Shown one piece after another: positions 35,758 through 45,583 of a stretch of DNA of 64,000 nt. Positions within the stretch are counted from its first letter, which is position 1. Every line of letters begins with the position of its first letter. Under the pieces are notes generated by a model, which had not been told where the DNA came from, did no database searches, and saw only the letters and a list, made by a program, of their open reading frames with translations. The position numbers were made by a program, and so were the translations under genes. Origin of the DNA: Oscillospiraceae bacterium (GTDB lineage: Bacteria > Bacillota > Clostridia > Oscillospirales > Oscillospiraceae); assembly GCA_015067565.1 (NCBI GenBank), contig SVMF01000011.1, positions 1 to 64,000 of the forward strand. Reading direction: 5' to 3'.

Positions 35758-36735
35758 ATGGGTTACGAGCACTTGATTTTTCCTGAAAACTCACTCTTCT
35801 TGGTGACCGGTGGTGCAGGTTTCATTGGTTCAAACCTCTGCGAAGCAATCTTGAACATGGGGTACCGTGTGCGCTGCCTTGACGATCTTTCTACCGGCAA
35901 GCGCGAAAATATTGAGATGTTCCTGGATCATCCGAACTATTCTTACATCAAGGGCGACATCAAGAATTTTGACACCTGCCTCAAAGCAACTGCAGGTGTG
36001 GATTATGTTCTGCATCAGGCTGCATGGGGAAGCGTTCCACGCAGCATCGAAATGCCGATGTTCTATGCTCAGAATAACATCATGGGCACAATGAATATGC
36101 TCGAGGCCTCCAGACAGAATGGTGTGAAGCGCTTTGTTTACGCTTCTTCCAGCTCTGTTTATGGCGACGAACCCGTTTTGCCGAAGTGCGAGGGCCGCGA
36201 GGGTAATTTGCTCTCTCCGTATGCTGTCAGTAAGCGTGTCAACGAGGAGCATGCAAAGCAGTATACTCGTCATTATGGCTTGGAAACCGTCGGCTTGCGC
36301 TATTTCAATGTTTTTGGCAGACGACAGGATCCGAACGGCGCCTATGCAGCTGTGATTCCGAAGTTTCTCATGCAGCTTCTTGGCGGTGAGACTCCGACCA
36401 TTAACGGCGATGGAAAGCAGAGCCGTGACTTTACTTACATTGAAAATGTTATCGAGGCGAATCTGAAGGCCTGCCTTGCACCTTCTGAGGCAACCGGTAA
36501 GGCCTACAATATCGCCTACGGTGGCAGAGAGTATTTGATCGATATTTATTATGGCCTGACCGCTGCGCTGAATCTCCATATCGAGCCGAATTTCGGCCCC
36601 GATCGAGCCGGTGACATCAAGCATTCCAATGCCGACATCAGCAAGGCACGGGAGCTTCTCGGATATGACCCGGATTGGAGCTTCGAACGTGGTATCCGCG
36701 CTGCGATCGCGTGGTATAAGGAGAACCTCAGATGA
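35758..36735 (+). CDS. UDP-N-acetylhexosamine 4-epimerase (TviC/WbpP-like)
   Basis: This 325-aa extended SDR has VTGGAGFIGSNLCE near residue 17, the SSSVYGD segment and the catalytic YAVSK. The segments HQAAWGSVPRSI and RYFNVFGRRQDPNGAYAAVIP are typical of WbpP/TviC enzymes acting on N-acetylated sugars. It starts 1 bp after the dehydrogenase and should act with it to make a galacto-configured uronic acid. Confidence 0.88.
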   Translation: MGYEHLIFPENSLFLVTGGAGFIGSNLCEAILNMGYRVRCLDDLSTGKRENIEMFLDHPNYSYIKGDIKNFDTCLKATAGVDYVLHQAAWGSVPRSIEMPMFYAQNNIMGTMNMLEASRQNGVKRFVYASSSSVYGDEPVLPKCEGREGNLLSPYAVSKRVNEEHAKQYTRHYGLETVGLRYFNVFGRRQDPNGAYAAVIPKFLMQLLGGETPTINGDGKQSRDFTYIENVIEANLKACLAPSEATGKAYNIAYGGREYLIDIYYGLTAALNLHIEPNFGPDRAGDIKHSNADISKARELLGYDPDWSFERGIRAAIAWYKENLR

Positions 36736-37844
36736 TCCGCGTTTTGCAGGTTTTTGCATCACTGAATGTCGGTGGTGCGGAGAGTCGAATGATGGACGTC
36801 TACCGTCATCTCGATCGCTCGAAATTTCAGTTCGATTTCCTGACTATGCAGCTCGAGGAGCAGTATTTTGAGAATGAAATTCGAGCTCTGGGCGGTAAGG
36901 TGATCAAAATCGCACCCCCCAGACAGAGCGGAACGCGTGCCAATCTGAAAGCAATGACGAAGATCCTGAAGGAAGGGAAGTATGAGGCAGTTCATGCTCA
37001 TACTTCCTATCATTGCGGAATGGTCATGTTGGCTGCGAAGCGTGCTGGTGTACCGATCCGGATCAGTCACAGCAGAACGACCGGCTCAAAGCACAGCGGT
37101 AAGAAAGCGCAGATCATGCTCGGCATCGGGCGCTTCCTGATCAATCGCTACGCTACCGATCGCCTTGCAATTTCCAACGAAGCAGGGGAGTACCTGTTTG
37201 CAAAGAAGATATTTACAGTGATTCCGAATGCCATCGACCTTTCACGCTACGAAAAGCGCAATGACTCTGTAATCGAGGAGCTGAAGCGTGAATTTTCACT
37301 CCTGGACGCAGATGTCATTTTGGGACAGGTCGGACGATTTGACAATATGAAGAATCATGGCTTTACCCTGAAGCTTTTTAAGGAGTACCTGAAAAAGCAG
37401 CCGAAGGCGAAGCTGGTTCTTGTCGGCGACGGCCCCCTGCGTGAGCAGCGTGAGAAGGAGACACAAGAGCTTGGCCTGCGGGATCGCGTTGTCTTCACCG
37501 GTGTGCGCTCGGATATTCCGGACTGGATGTATCTTTTCAAATGTCTTTTGGTTCCGTCCGTTTTTGAAGGTCTGGGTGGAGTTATCCTGGAAGGCCAGGC
37601 GGCGGGTACGCCAGTTTTGAAATCTGACAGCTTTACCGATGCGGCAGATCTGGACATTGGCCTGGTCGAGCGCTGTAAATTGGATGATTTGCAGAGCTGG
37701 CTAAATGCCTTAGATCACTTACCGGTGGCAGTAGAAAGAAAGGCAATTGTCGATGCCTTTGACCGAACCGGTTACAGCTTGACCTCCGCAGTCACAAGCT
37801 TTTGCAAAATCTATTTGGGAGATGGACACGTTGACAAAAACTAA
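36732..37844 (+). CDS. GT4 family glycosyltransferase (EpsF-like)
   Basis: The 370-aa GT-B protein begins RVLQVFASLNVGGAESRMMD, the N-terminal signature of EpsF/CpsF-like transferases. It has a donor-site region with VPSVFEGLGGVILEGQAAG. It overlaps the epimerase by 4 bp. Donor and acceptor are unknown. Confidence 0.88.
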   Translation: MIRVLQVFASLNVGGAESRMMDVYRHLDRSKFQFDFLTMQLEEQYFENEIRALGGKVIKIAPPRQSGTRANLKAMTKILKEGKYEAVHAHTSYHCGMVMLAAKRAGVPIRISHSRTTGSKHSGKKAQIMLGIGRFLINRYATDRLAISNEAGEYLFAKKIFTVIPNAIDLSRYEKRNDSVIEELKREFSLLDADVILGQVGRFDNMKNHGFTLKLFKEYLKKQPKAKLVLVGDGPLREQREKETQELGLRDRVVFTGVRSDIPDWMYLFKCLLVPSVFEGLGGVILEGQAAGTPVLKSDSFTDAADLDIGLVERCKLDDLQSWLNALDHLPVAVERKAIVDAFDRTGYSLTSAVTSFCKIYLGDGHVDKN

Positions 37845-38843
37845 AATTCCGTATATTTCCATTGCAAGAGTCTTAGCAATGCTTATGATCCTTGGTACGC
37901 ACTATTTCGATTTCATGGGTGATGACTTTATTCGCAACTTTTTCTGTGGAATACCCTGTTTTTGATGGTTTCCGGCTTTGTTTATGCGAACAAGGAGATT
38001 CATTGCGGTTCATTCTTCTTTGGCCGTTTCTGCAGGATCATGATCCCGGCCTATGTTTATGCGACAATTATTTTTGTTTGCTCGGCTATTTTTTACGAAG
38101 GTCCGTCCGTTAAAGATATTCTAATTCACATCTTCAACCTGCAGGGCATTCAGAATGTGGTTCCGTGTATTGACTATTACGGCTTCCCGCGTTTGGGAAT
38201 TTTGTGGTTCCTGACGGCAATCATGATGTGTTATCTGCTTCTGCCGCTGCTTAAAAAAGCCGAGAAGAAATTCAACCTCGGCCTGCGCGGACATAGCCTT
38301 CTTTTGATCGCGCTTGTTTCCCTTCAGATCGCACTGGCTTATGTTGACATTCAGCTGTTCTATCTGTTGATGTTCTACATTGGCTATTATCTTGGCAAGT
38401 ACATTCACAGGCTTAGGAACTTCCATGCTATTTTTATCTATGCTTTCACACTGGCGATCAATGGCGCTCGTTTGGTGCTGAGCAATCGTATCGACGGAAC
38501 CGTTTTCTACAATATGACGATCGCTACCCTTGCAGAAGGCATGGTTGCACTGGCGATTCTTATCACTTTGTATCTGATTTACAAAAACTGGCCGAAGATT
38601 GTTGAGCGCGTTGCAAACAACAAGCTTCTTCGTTTGACAGACAAGTATTCGATGGCAGTTTATATTGTGCACTTTACCTTCTTCCGTGGAATTGCACCTG
38701 CAACGCTCATTACCTCGAACAAGATTCTGGCCTTGCTTCTAATGATCGGTCTGACATTAATTTGTTTATACCCGTTCCAGAAAATCTGTGATTTGCTGGA
38801 TCATGCCGTCCGCGCTCTTTGCAATAGAAAACAAAAAGGATGA
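37831..38843 (+). pseudogene. Acyltransferase 3 family gene interrupted by a single-base frameshift
   Basis: The first part, from TTG at 37831 (ATG at 37822 is an alternative), reads MTKTKIPYISIARVLAM through FFCGIPCF and stops at TGA 37963-37965. The next frame continues without a gap as LMVSGFVYANKE and on through eight or nine hydrophobic helices to 38843. The join lies in a run of five T (37959-37963) where six would restore one frame. The whole matches membrane O-acyltransferases that decorate polysaccharides. It may be a real inactivation, a rescued frameshift, or a sequencing error. Confidence 0.8.
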
Positions 38844-39730
38844 TTGCATTGAAAACCTTAACAGTTATTACAACGACCTATAATCGTGACTATTGCCTGC
38901 ATCAGGTGTATGAGTCACTGCTGCGTCAGACGAGCAATGACTTTGTCTGGCTTGTTTTGGATGACGGATCGACGGACAAGACCAAGGATCTAGTCGATAA
39001 GTGGATTTCTGAAAACAAGATGGCTATTGTCTATCATTACAAGCCGAACGGCGGTATGCATACAGCGAGAAATGCCGCATACGAGCTGGCTGAAACGGAA
39101 TTGAATGTCATCATTGATTCCGATGATTGGATGGCAGATGATGCGGTGGAGACGATCGTCCGTTTTTGGCAGAAGCACAAGAGGGAAGATATTGCCGGCA
39201 TCATTTCTCACAATGCAGATCCTTCGGGCAAGCAGCTTGGAACCCCGATGCCTGAGGGAGTCTCTGAGACCACGGTCACTGACTTTTTCGGAAAACTCGG
39301 CGGAAAAGGAGACAAGAAGCTGATTTATCGCAGCGAGCTGACGAAAAAGTATCCGTATCCTGAGTTTGAGGGCGAGAAGTTCTTCCCGGCCTCGTACAAA
39401 TTCCGCCTGCTGGACCAGGACTATAAGATGCTCGTGCTCGACCATGTGACGTGCATCGTGGATTATAACGACGATAGCATGACACGCGATAAGTTTGCGC
39501 AGTACCGTACCTCGCCCAAGAGCTTTGCTTATTTCCGAAATGAAATGATGCGAATCTCAAAGAGCGCAAAGGAATGCTGCAACCTAGCACTGCATTATGT
39601 GGCGGAGAGTCGTTTTGCAAAAGAAAAGCATTTTATCAAGAAAGCACACCGAAAGGGTTATGTCCTATTGGCTTATTTACCGGGCACATTACTCTATTTC
39701 TATCTGAAGAAGACAAAGCGTAAATATTAA
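38840..39730 (+). CDS. GT2 family glycosyltransferase
   Basis: The 296-aa GT-A protein has the start TVITTTYNRDYCLHQVYESL, the LDDGSTDKT nucleotide-binding motif near residue 40, and the metal-binding motif DSDD near 95. It should transfer a sugar to the growing repeat unit at the inner membrane face. It starts in a 4-bp overlap with the broken acyltransferase gene. Confidence 0.9.
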   Translation: MIALKTLTVITTTYNRDYCLHQVYESLLRQTSNDFVWLVLDDGSTDKTKDLVDKWISENKMAIVYHYKPNGGMHTARNAAYELAETELNVIIDSDDWMADDAVETIVRFWQKHKREDIAGIISHNADPSGKQLGTPMPEGVSETTVTDFFGKLGGKGDKKLIYRSELTKKYPYPEFEGEKFFPASYKFRLLDQDYKMLVLDHVTCIVDYNDDSMTRDKFAQYRTSPKSFAYFRNEMMRISKSAKECCNLALHYVAESRFAKEKHFIKKAHRKGYVLLAYLPGTLLYFYLKKTKRKY

Positions 39731-39750
39731 ATTCGAAAGGAGGTCTACGC

Positions 39751-40878
39751 ATGACCGGACTTGTGATATTGATCTTTGTTTGTACCGTTTTTGCTGCAAT
39801 TTCACAAAACCGGGATAGCCGTACCCTCCATCACCATAAAAAGAAAGCGAGCAAGGATCGCGTCTTTTTTACGATCCTTGTTGGCTACATGGTAATCTTC
39901 GCAGGTCTTAGAACAAGCTACAATGATACAGATAGCTATATCAGCACATTCATGAAAACGGAACCGATTACAAATGTATTTAACGGGTTAAATTGGGACT
40001 TAGGAACGAATCCGGGATTTAAGATTTTCACATCATTGATTCGAACATTTACCGATAACCCAAATATTTACTTAATGATTTGCTCGTTAATCGTCATTCC
40101 GCTCATTGTTGGCTTCGTCCACCGTTACACGAAGAATTTTACGCTTTCTATGTTTTTGTTCTTCACGATGGGCTATTTCTTGTTCTGCTTAGCGGCAATC
40201 AAGCAAACTATGGCAACTGCACTGGCAGTTCTTGCGATTCAGAAACTTCTGGATGGCAAAAAACTACGATATTTGCTATGCCTCCTGCTGGGAACGCTAA
40301 TTCATCCATATTGCCTGATGTATTTGATCGCTCCCATTTTGATGAAGCAGATTCCATGGCACAAAGGAACCTGGTTCATGCTGTTTTTGGTTGCAATTGT
40401 TGCCTATTCCTTCAACTTCCTGGTGCAGACCATTTTGGATGTCACGGATATCATGGGTGAGGGGTATAATAAGGAAACCTTCGTCGGTGAAGGTATCAAT
40501 ACCTTCCGCGTTATGGTCTATTTTGTACCGGTGGTCATCTCCTTTTTGTGGCGCAAAACCCTATTCGAACACACAAAGCGTCATGAGAATTTGTTCATGA
40601 ACTGCACGATCGTCTGCGCTTTGATCATGTTTGTCGGTATGTTTGGTAATGCAAATATGTTTGCAAGACTGGCTATGTATTTTGAACCGCCGATCTATGT
40701 TGCGTTGCCGTGGATGATTTATAAACTAAAAGGGAAAGTGGAAGGCCTCTTCATTTCAATCATGGCCTACATTGCATATCCGGCCTACTTCTACTATCAG
40801 ACAGTTATGGCCAAACCCTTTGACCTGATCTATCATTCCATGAGCTTGGGCGAATTTTTCAATTCTCTGTTCCAATAA
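39751..40878 (+). CDS. EpsG/Wzy-like polysaccharide polymerase
   Basis: The 375-aa protein is almost wholly hydrophobic with about ten membrane helices. It has the EpsG-type region AGLRTSYNDTDSYI and the KQTMATALAVLAI segment. EpsG-family proteins are the polymerase-like components of Gram-positive exopolysaccharide systems. It is the only polymerase candidate in the window. GAAAGGAGG precedes the ATG. Confidence 0.82.
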   Translation: MTGLVILIFVCTVFAAISQNRDSRTLHHHKKKASKDRVFFTILVGYMVIFAGLRTSYNDTDSYISTFMKTEPITNVFNGLNWDLGTNPGFKIFTSLIRTFTDNPNIYLMICSLIVIPLIVGFVHRYTKNFTLSMFLFFTMGYFLFCLAAIKQTMATALAVLAIQKLLDGKKLRYLLCLLLGTLIHPYCLMYLIAPILMKQIPWHKGTWFMLFLVAIVAYSFNFLVQTILDVTDIMGEGYNKETFVGEGINTFRVMVYFVPVVISFLWRKTLFEHTKRHENLFMNCTIVCALIMFVGMFGNANMFARLAMYFEPPIYVALPWMIYKLKGKVEGLFISIMAYIAYPAYFYYQTVMAKPFDLIYHSMSLGEFFNSLFQ

Positions 40879-40892
40879 AAGGAGCAAGCATT

Positions 40893-41606
40893 ATGACAAA
40901 GATCATTCATTATTTTTGGTTCGGTGGCAACCCGCTTCCTGCCAAGGTTCAACGCTGTATGGAAAGTTGGGAAAAGTTTTTCCCCGATTTTGAGATCAAG
41001 CGTTGGGACGAGAGCAATTTTGACATCAAGGCAAATCTCTACATCCGTCAAGCTTATGAGGCAAAAAAATGGGCATTTGTCTCCGACTATGCCAGATTCC
41101 GCATTCTGGAAGAATATGGCGGCCTCTATTTTGACACCGATGTTGAGGTGATCCGTCCCTTTGACAAGCTTTTGGAGTTACCCGCCTTTGGCGGCTTTGA
41201 AACCGACCGTTTTATTGCCCCGGGCCTTGTCCTTTGGACGAAAGAGCCGCAGAATCCTTTGATGAAGGCAATGCGTGAAAAGTACGATTCTCTTGCCTTT
41301 TTGGACGAAAACGGTGAACGGATCAAGAAAAATGTTTGCGGTTTGTTTACAGAGCTGTTGTCCGAGCACGGCTTTGTTGCAAACGGACAAATGCAGGTCT
41401 GCGGTGGCATGACACTGTTCCCAAAGGACTATTTTAATCCCTTTGACGATGCTACCGGCAGACTGCGCAAAACCGAAAACACCTACTCGATTCACTGGTA
41501 TGATAAAACATGGATGAGTAAGAGTCGAATTTTAAGAAATAAGTGTACAAGAATTCTTCATCGAATTTTCGGCACTGATATTCGTCAAAAACTCTTAAGA
41601 AAATAA
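40893..41606 (+). CDS. GT32-type capsular glycosyltransferase
   Basis: The 237-aa protein has the features of DXD-containing sugar transferases: IIHYFWFGGNPLP at the start, SDYARFRILEEYGGLYFDTDVEV around residues 62-87 with the metal-binding DTD, and an AFGGFE segment. The family adds hexoses in capsule and teichoic-acid-like loci. It is a single-domain protein of normal length. Confidence 0.88.
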   Translation: MTKIIHYFWFGGNPLPAKVQRCMESWEKFFPDFEIKRWDESNFDIKANLYIRQAYEAKKWAFVSDYARFRILEEYGGLYFDTDVEVIRPFDKLLELPAFGGFETDRFIAPGLVLWTKEPQNPLMKAMREKYDSLAFLDENGERIKKNVCGLFTELLSEHGFVANGQMQVCGGMTLFPKDYFNPFDDATGRLRKTENTYSIHWYDKTWMSKSRILRNKCTRILHRIFGTDIRQKLLRK

Positions 41607-41622
41607 TAAAGGGGCTGTCAAT

Positions 41623-42843
41623 ATGCGTCGCAAAAAGAAAATACTGATTATTATGCATTCAATGCATATTGGCGGTGCTGAACGAGCTTTGCTTGGCATG
41701 CTTTCAGCATTCGATTTTGAACGATACCAAGTTGATCTCTTTTTATCTGAACATAATGGCGAACTTATGAAGTATATTCCCCGGGAGATTCATCTCTTAC
41801 CGGAAATACCGAGATATTCGTATTTTACAAAACCGTTTTCGTTAACTGTGCGAAAAAGAGAGTTCAAAATGGCATATGTAAAGCTACGCACACGACTTGC
41901 TTGCAAAGCGTACACTAAAAAGTCTAATGGGGCAGTAGCGGACGCCACTATCTATGCGCAACGCTTTGCATTGCCTTACTTACCACCCATTAACCCAAAT
42001 GTCGAATATGATCTCGCAATCAGTTACCGTACACCACATTATTTGGCAATAGAAAAAGTAAGAGCGAAAAAAACACTAGCGTGGATTCACACTGACTATA
42101 CAAAGGTGACGATTGATATCGCTACTGAGCACTACATGTGGAGTAAGTTTGACTATATTGCATCTATCTCTGATGAGTGCTCAAAGGGATTTTTAAGCGT
42201 ATTTCCGGAACTGAAGGAGAAGCTGGTTCTATTCGAACATGTTATACAACCTAGCATCATCTGTGACATGGCAGATGAATTTGTACCTAATGAGATAGAC
42301 CAAAATTCTGATGTTATAACCATATGCTCGATTGGACGATTTGTACCTGCCAAGAACTTTACCAGCATACCCAAAATATGTAGAGTCTTGCTTGAAAGCG
42401 GATTAAAAGTCAAGTGGTATCTAATTGGTTTCGGAGAAGAGGAGAGTGAAATCATCAGACAAATTGAAACGCTTAGAATGGAGAAAAATATTATTATTTT
42501 AGGAAAAAAAGAAAATCCGTATCCATATATCAAAGCTTGCGACATTTATGCGCAGCCATCCCTTTATGAAGGGCGTTCTGTAGCTGTGATTGAAGCGCAA
42601 ATACTTAAGAAACCCGTCGTGATCTCTAATTATCCAACGGCGACTTCACAATTGAGAAATGGCATAAATGGGCTTATTTTGCCCCTTGATACTGAACAAT
42701 TTGCTAATAAGTTGGTTAAGGTTATATGCGATCAGGATACTCTGAGACAACTTTCACAGAATGCTGATTGCGATATTACAACAGAGTTTGATCAGATGCG
42801 TGTTTTTGATCGTTTAATTGAAGGAGACTTTTATGATCATTAA
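41623..42843 (+). CDS. GT4 family glycosyltransferase
   Basis: The 406-aa GT-B enzyme begins ILIIMHSMHIGGAERALLGM and has the donor site QPSLYEGRSVAVIEAQILKKPV. The gene is clearly richer in A/T and in AT-ending codons than its upstream neighbours, as are the next two genes. This suggests that the three came in together. The next gene overlaps its end by 11 bp. Confidence 0.88.
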   Translation: MRRKKKILIIMHSMHIGGAERALLGMLSAFDFERYQVDLFLSEHNGELMKYIPREIHLLPEIPRYSYFTKPFSLTVRKREFKMAYVKLRTRLACKAYTKKSNGAVADATIYAQRFALPYLPPINPNVEYDLAISYRTPHYLAIEKVRAKKTLAWIHTDYTKVTIDIATEHYMWSKFDYIASISDECSKGFLSVFPELKEKLVLFEHVIQPSIICDMADEFVPNEIDQNSDVITICSIGRFVPAKNFTSIPKICRVLLESGLKVKWYLIGFGEEESEIIRQIETLRMEKNIIILGKKENPYPYIKACDIYAQPSLYEGRSVAVIEAQILKKPVVISNYPTATSQLRNGINGLILPLDTEQFANKLVKVICDQDTLRQLSQNADCDITTEFDQMRVFDRLIEGDFYDH

Positions 42844-43882
42844 GGAATTTTCCCCAAAAGATTTTGATAAGTTAGAGCCTTATTGGAGAGAACTTGAGTG
42901 CGGAGAAGAAATGACGGCATTTCAAACCTATGACTGGTATCGAATGGTAAATCAAAACTACCTACAAAGCAAGATGCGTTATTTCTTTAAGGCCTTTTAT
43001 ATTTTAGTATTGGATCAGGATGGCACTCCCGTGATGATTGCTCCTTTAATGCTTCAAAAGATTAAGTTCGGGAATAAATTCCCGAAAGCAATTTATTTCT
43101 TGGGTAGAGAGACCTGTACTGATTATTTTAGTTTTATTTATAAGGTTTGTTCCATCCAAGCTATTGACGCATGCTTCACATATATTAAGAATACGAAGAA
43201 GATTCGGCATTTTGTCCTCACACGTATTCGTGAGGAATCTACATTATATTGTGCTTTAAATTCTTCATATAAGTGTGTCGAAACTAGTGGAGAGTGTGTT
43301 GCACTTTATCCGCCTGCTACCTTCGAAGAATTGACTGCCTCGTGGAAGAAGAATTTTCGAAATAATTATCGAAATGTTGTAAATCGAATGCATACTGATG
43401 GTGTGCAATTTAACACATTTGTCTTAAGTAAAGTCAGTCAAAAGCAATATCAAGACATCATGACGCTTCACCAAGAACGCAAAAAAAACAAGCAGAAAGC
43501 AGCTAAGGAAAAAATGTCATTTTTAGGCCGGTTATATAATCGTGTTATTGATTTTTCATCTAAGCCCCTTCCTGTCTTGGCGGAATACCCAAATCTATGG
43601 ATTATCCTTACTTATCACGAAGAACGCTTGATAGCCTTTTTCTATGGTCCATATGAGAAGGATAAGAAGACGGTTAGACTTCTTTTCACCGGTGTTTCAT
43701 CAAATTATTACAAATACTCAATTGGCATCAACCAGCTTATGTTTTACTTAAAGGAATCATACGATACGCTTGGTCATGCTGAAGAGCTTTGTATTGACTT
43801 CACAAGAGGTGCCGAAGAATATAAGTCCCGCATAGGTGGAAAACTTTCACACATCTTTAGTTTAGACTTTGAGGTTAACTAA
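42833..43882 (+). CDS. GNAT/FemAB-like acyltransferase
   Basis: The product of 349 aa resembles BioF2/CelD-type GNAT proteins: an N-terminal acyl-acceptor half with TAFQTYDWYRMVN, then SWKKNFRNNYRNVVNRM, and a second half ending GAEEYKSRIGGK. Such enzymes acylate sugars or lipids in exopolysaccharide loci. AAGGAG fits ATG 42833; the frame is open from TTG 42818. Base composition is AT-rich as in its neighbours. The substrate is unknown. Confidence 0.75.
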   Translation: MIIKEFSPKDFDKLEPYWRELECGEEMTAFQTYDWYRMVNQNYLQSKMRYFFKAFYILVLDQDGTPVMIAPLMLQKIKFGNKFPKAIYFLGRETCTDYFSFIYKVCSIQAIDACFTYIKNTKKIRHFVLTRIREESTLYCALNSSYKCVETSGECVALYPPATFEELTASWKKNFRNNYRNVVNRMHTDGVQFNTFVLSKVSQKQYQDIMTLHQERKKNKQKAAKEKMSFLGRLYNRVIDFSSKPLPVLAEYPNLWIILTYHEERLIAFFYGPYEKDKKTVRLLFTGVSSNYYKYSIGINQLMFYLKESYDTLGHAEELCIDFTRGAEEYKSRIGGKLSHIFSLDFEVN

Positions 43883-43885
43883 GCG

Positions 43886-44764
43886 ATGAAACTAATTCAA
43901 AAATTATTTTATGATCCAGCATGGTCTATTGGATATCGTTTTCTGAAGGATGATATGCTGCCTTCTTCAAAAAGCAAACCGGAATACCATACAATTCGTG
44001 CCAGTCGCACGAAATGGTATGCCGATCCGTTTGTTTTTCACGATGGGGATAATGTTTACCTGTTTGTCGAAGTAAAGGAAATATGGACAGATAAGGCGGT
44101 TTTGGGTGTTTCTAAATTAGAAGGCGATCACTTTTCTCCAATTCAAACCTGCTTGAAAGAAAACTTCCACTTGTCATACCCGAATGTTTTTAAGTTTCAA
44201 GGGAACTATTATATGATTCCGGAAACAACAAAAACGCACCAGCTACGCCTATATAAGGCAGATAATTTTCCTTATTCCTGGAAATTAGATTGTATACTGA
44301 TGGATCGAGTGGATTATGCAGACTGTTCTTTTTTGAACGTCAATGGCAGCGCTTATCTATTTTGCTATGATACGGAAAAGAAACCTGCGCAAACTGTACT
44401 TTACGAACTTTTTCTTGATGAGAAGAAGTTGATTTCCAGACCGCTTTCGAAGTTTATCAACGAGAGACCTGGCGGAAATGCAATACAGACAGCTGGAGCG
44501 ATTTATCGACCATTGCAAGATTGCAAGAACTCGTATGGAGATCATCTGCTCCTGACAAAAATGGATGACGCCTCCCCGTATAGCGAGAGTCTGCACGATT
44601 CTATCCATATGAAAGATGTTATAGCTCTTAGAGATAGGACAAATTATAAGCGCATCCATACATTGAACCGTTCTGGGAATATCGAAGTTGTTGATTTTGG
44701 ATTCGACAAGTTTTATTTGACAAAATTTTTGCGGAAAATTTATATCAAATTATTTATCACCTAA
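43886..44764 (+). CDS. GINT1-like beta-propeller family protein in the capsule locus
   Basis: The 292-aa protein has the pattern of the five-bladed propeller found at the N-terminus of plant GINT1 glucosamine transferase and in bacterial capsule loci: KWYADPFVFHDGDNVYLFVE, then HLSYPNVFKFQGNYYMIPE, then DCSFLNVNGSAYLF. Bacterial members often accompany glycosyl- or formyltransferases; their role is not established. It is AT-rich and ends at the terminator that closes the plus-strand locus. Confidence 0.7.
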   Translation: MKLIQKLFYDPAWSIGYRFLKDDMLPSSKSKPEYHTIRASRTKWYADPFVFHDGDNVYLFVEVKEIWTDKAVLGVSKLEGDHFSPIQTCLKENFHLSYPNVFKFQGNYYMIPETTKTHQLRLYKADNFPYSWKLDCILMDRVDYADCSFLNVNGSAYLFCYDTEKKPAQTVLYELFLDEKKLISRPLSKFINERPGGNAIQTAGAIYRPLQDCKNSYGDHLLLTKMDDASPYSESLHDSIHMKDVIALRDRTNYKRIHTLNRSGNIEVVDFGFDKFYLTKFLRKIYIKLFIT

Positions 44765-44768
44765 TCAC

Positions 44769-44812
44769 AATGAAGATGCGGAACAGGTTTTCCCGTTCCG
44801 CATCTTCATTTT
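44769..44812. terminator. Bidirectional terminator at the end of the capsule operon
   Basis: AATGAAGATGCGGAAC (44769-44784) pairs perfectly with 44795-44810, with T residues after it on the plus strand. It separates the convergent GINT1-like and DUF2334 genes and overlaps the last codons of the latter. Confidence 0.85.
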
Positions 44813-45528
44813 ACACGTTTTCTTTTCAGATAGTACAAATTCTGGATCAACTTGTCGTAGAGGGACATTTTTCGATCTTTTAGCTCGATCTCGGAGAAAT
44901 TACCAAATTCATCGTGATGTTCCGCCAAAAAGGCTTCGAGTTTGGCAAAAGCAGCTTCGCTCATGGTGTTCGGATGCAGACAGATGGTGGAACAGCAAAA
45001 ACGCATCTTCCTCGGGCGGCCGGACTGGGCAGGTATAAAATAGAAACCATATTTCTTGTAGACATCATTCGTCATTGTGTCACTAATAATACGAATATTG
45101 CTTTCCTCACGCAGAGCGGTAAGCGTATTCATGTCATAAGTGTGCCCGGGCGCAAAGAAAATCGTCGGCTCGATTCCATGCTGCTTCAGGATTTCTATAC
45201 CACCGTGAATTTTAATCTTTTGCTCCTCAATAGGTACACCGGCAAACTCTGAATTTGGATTGATGGGATTGATGCCTCTGCATTTGGAGGTCAATCTATG
45301 GTCATATCCGTGTAGGGCAGGCATCCAGCCATTTTCGATCCAACGAGCCATCTTGTCCCAGAATTCAGGATCCTGCTCGTATTGATCACATAAAATCGAG
45401 TCTTTATTATTGGGAATGATACCGAAAAGCGGCTTGATCCGATACTTGTTCAGCAGGTTTTCTATACGAGACCAGGCTTCGATATTCATATGATCGGATG
45501 CATCATCCAGGCGGATATAATATTTCAT
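44806..45528 (-). CDS. DUF2334-type polysaccharide deacetylase-like protein
   Basis: The 240-aa protein begins YYIRLDDASDHMN, contains HGYDHR near residue 74 and FFAPGHTYD near 126. This is the NodB-like metal-site layout (Asp, His pair) of the DUF2334 group of carbohydrate esterase 4 relatives. It has no signal peptide, so a cytoplasmic role is likely. It is transcribed against the capsule genes from its own promoter. Confidence 0.78.
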   Translation of the reverse strand: MKYYIRLDDASDHMNIEAWSRIENLLNKYRIKPLFGIIPNNKDSILCDQYEQDPEFWDKMARWIENGWMPALHGYDHRLTSKCRGINPINPNSEFAGVPIEEQKIKIHGGIEILKQHGIEPTIFFAPGHTYDMNTLTALREESNIRIISDTMTNDVYKKYGFYFIPAQSGRPRKMRFCCSTICLHPNTMSEAAFAKLEAFLAEHHDEFGNFSEIELKDRKMSLYDKLIQNLYYLKRKRVK

Positions 45529-45554
45529 TTGGCCGCTCCTTTTTGATTTTTTTT

Positions 45555-45583
45555 ATTTTAACATACCTTTATTGCCTCGTCAA
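45555..45583 (-). promoter_or_regulatory. Promoter of the DUF2334 gene
   Basis: On the minus strand TTGACG (45583-45578) and TAAAAT (45560-45555) are separated by 17 bp. An inverted repeat TTGCCT/AGGCAA (45572-45588) overlaps the -35 box and could be an operator for both divergent genes. Confidence 0.65.
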
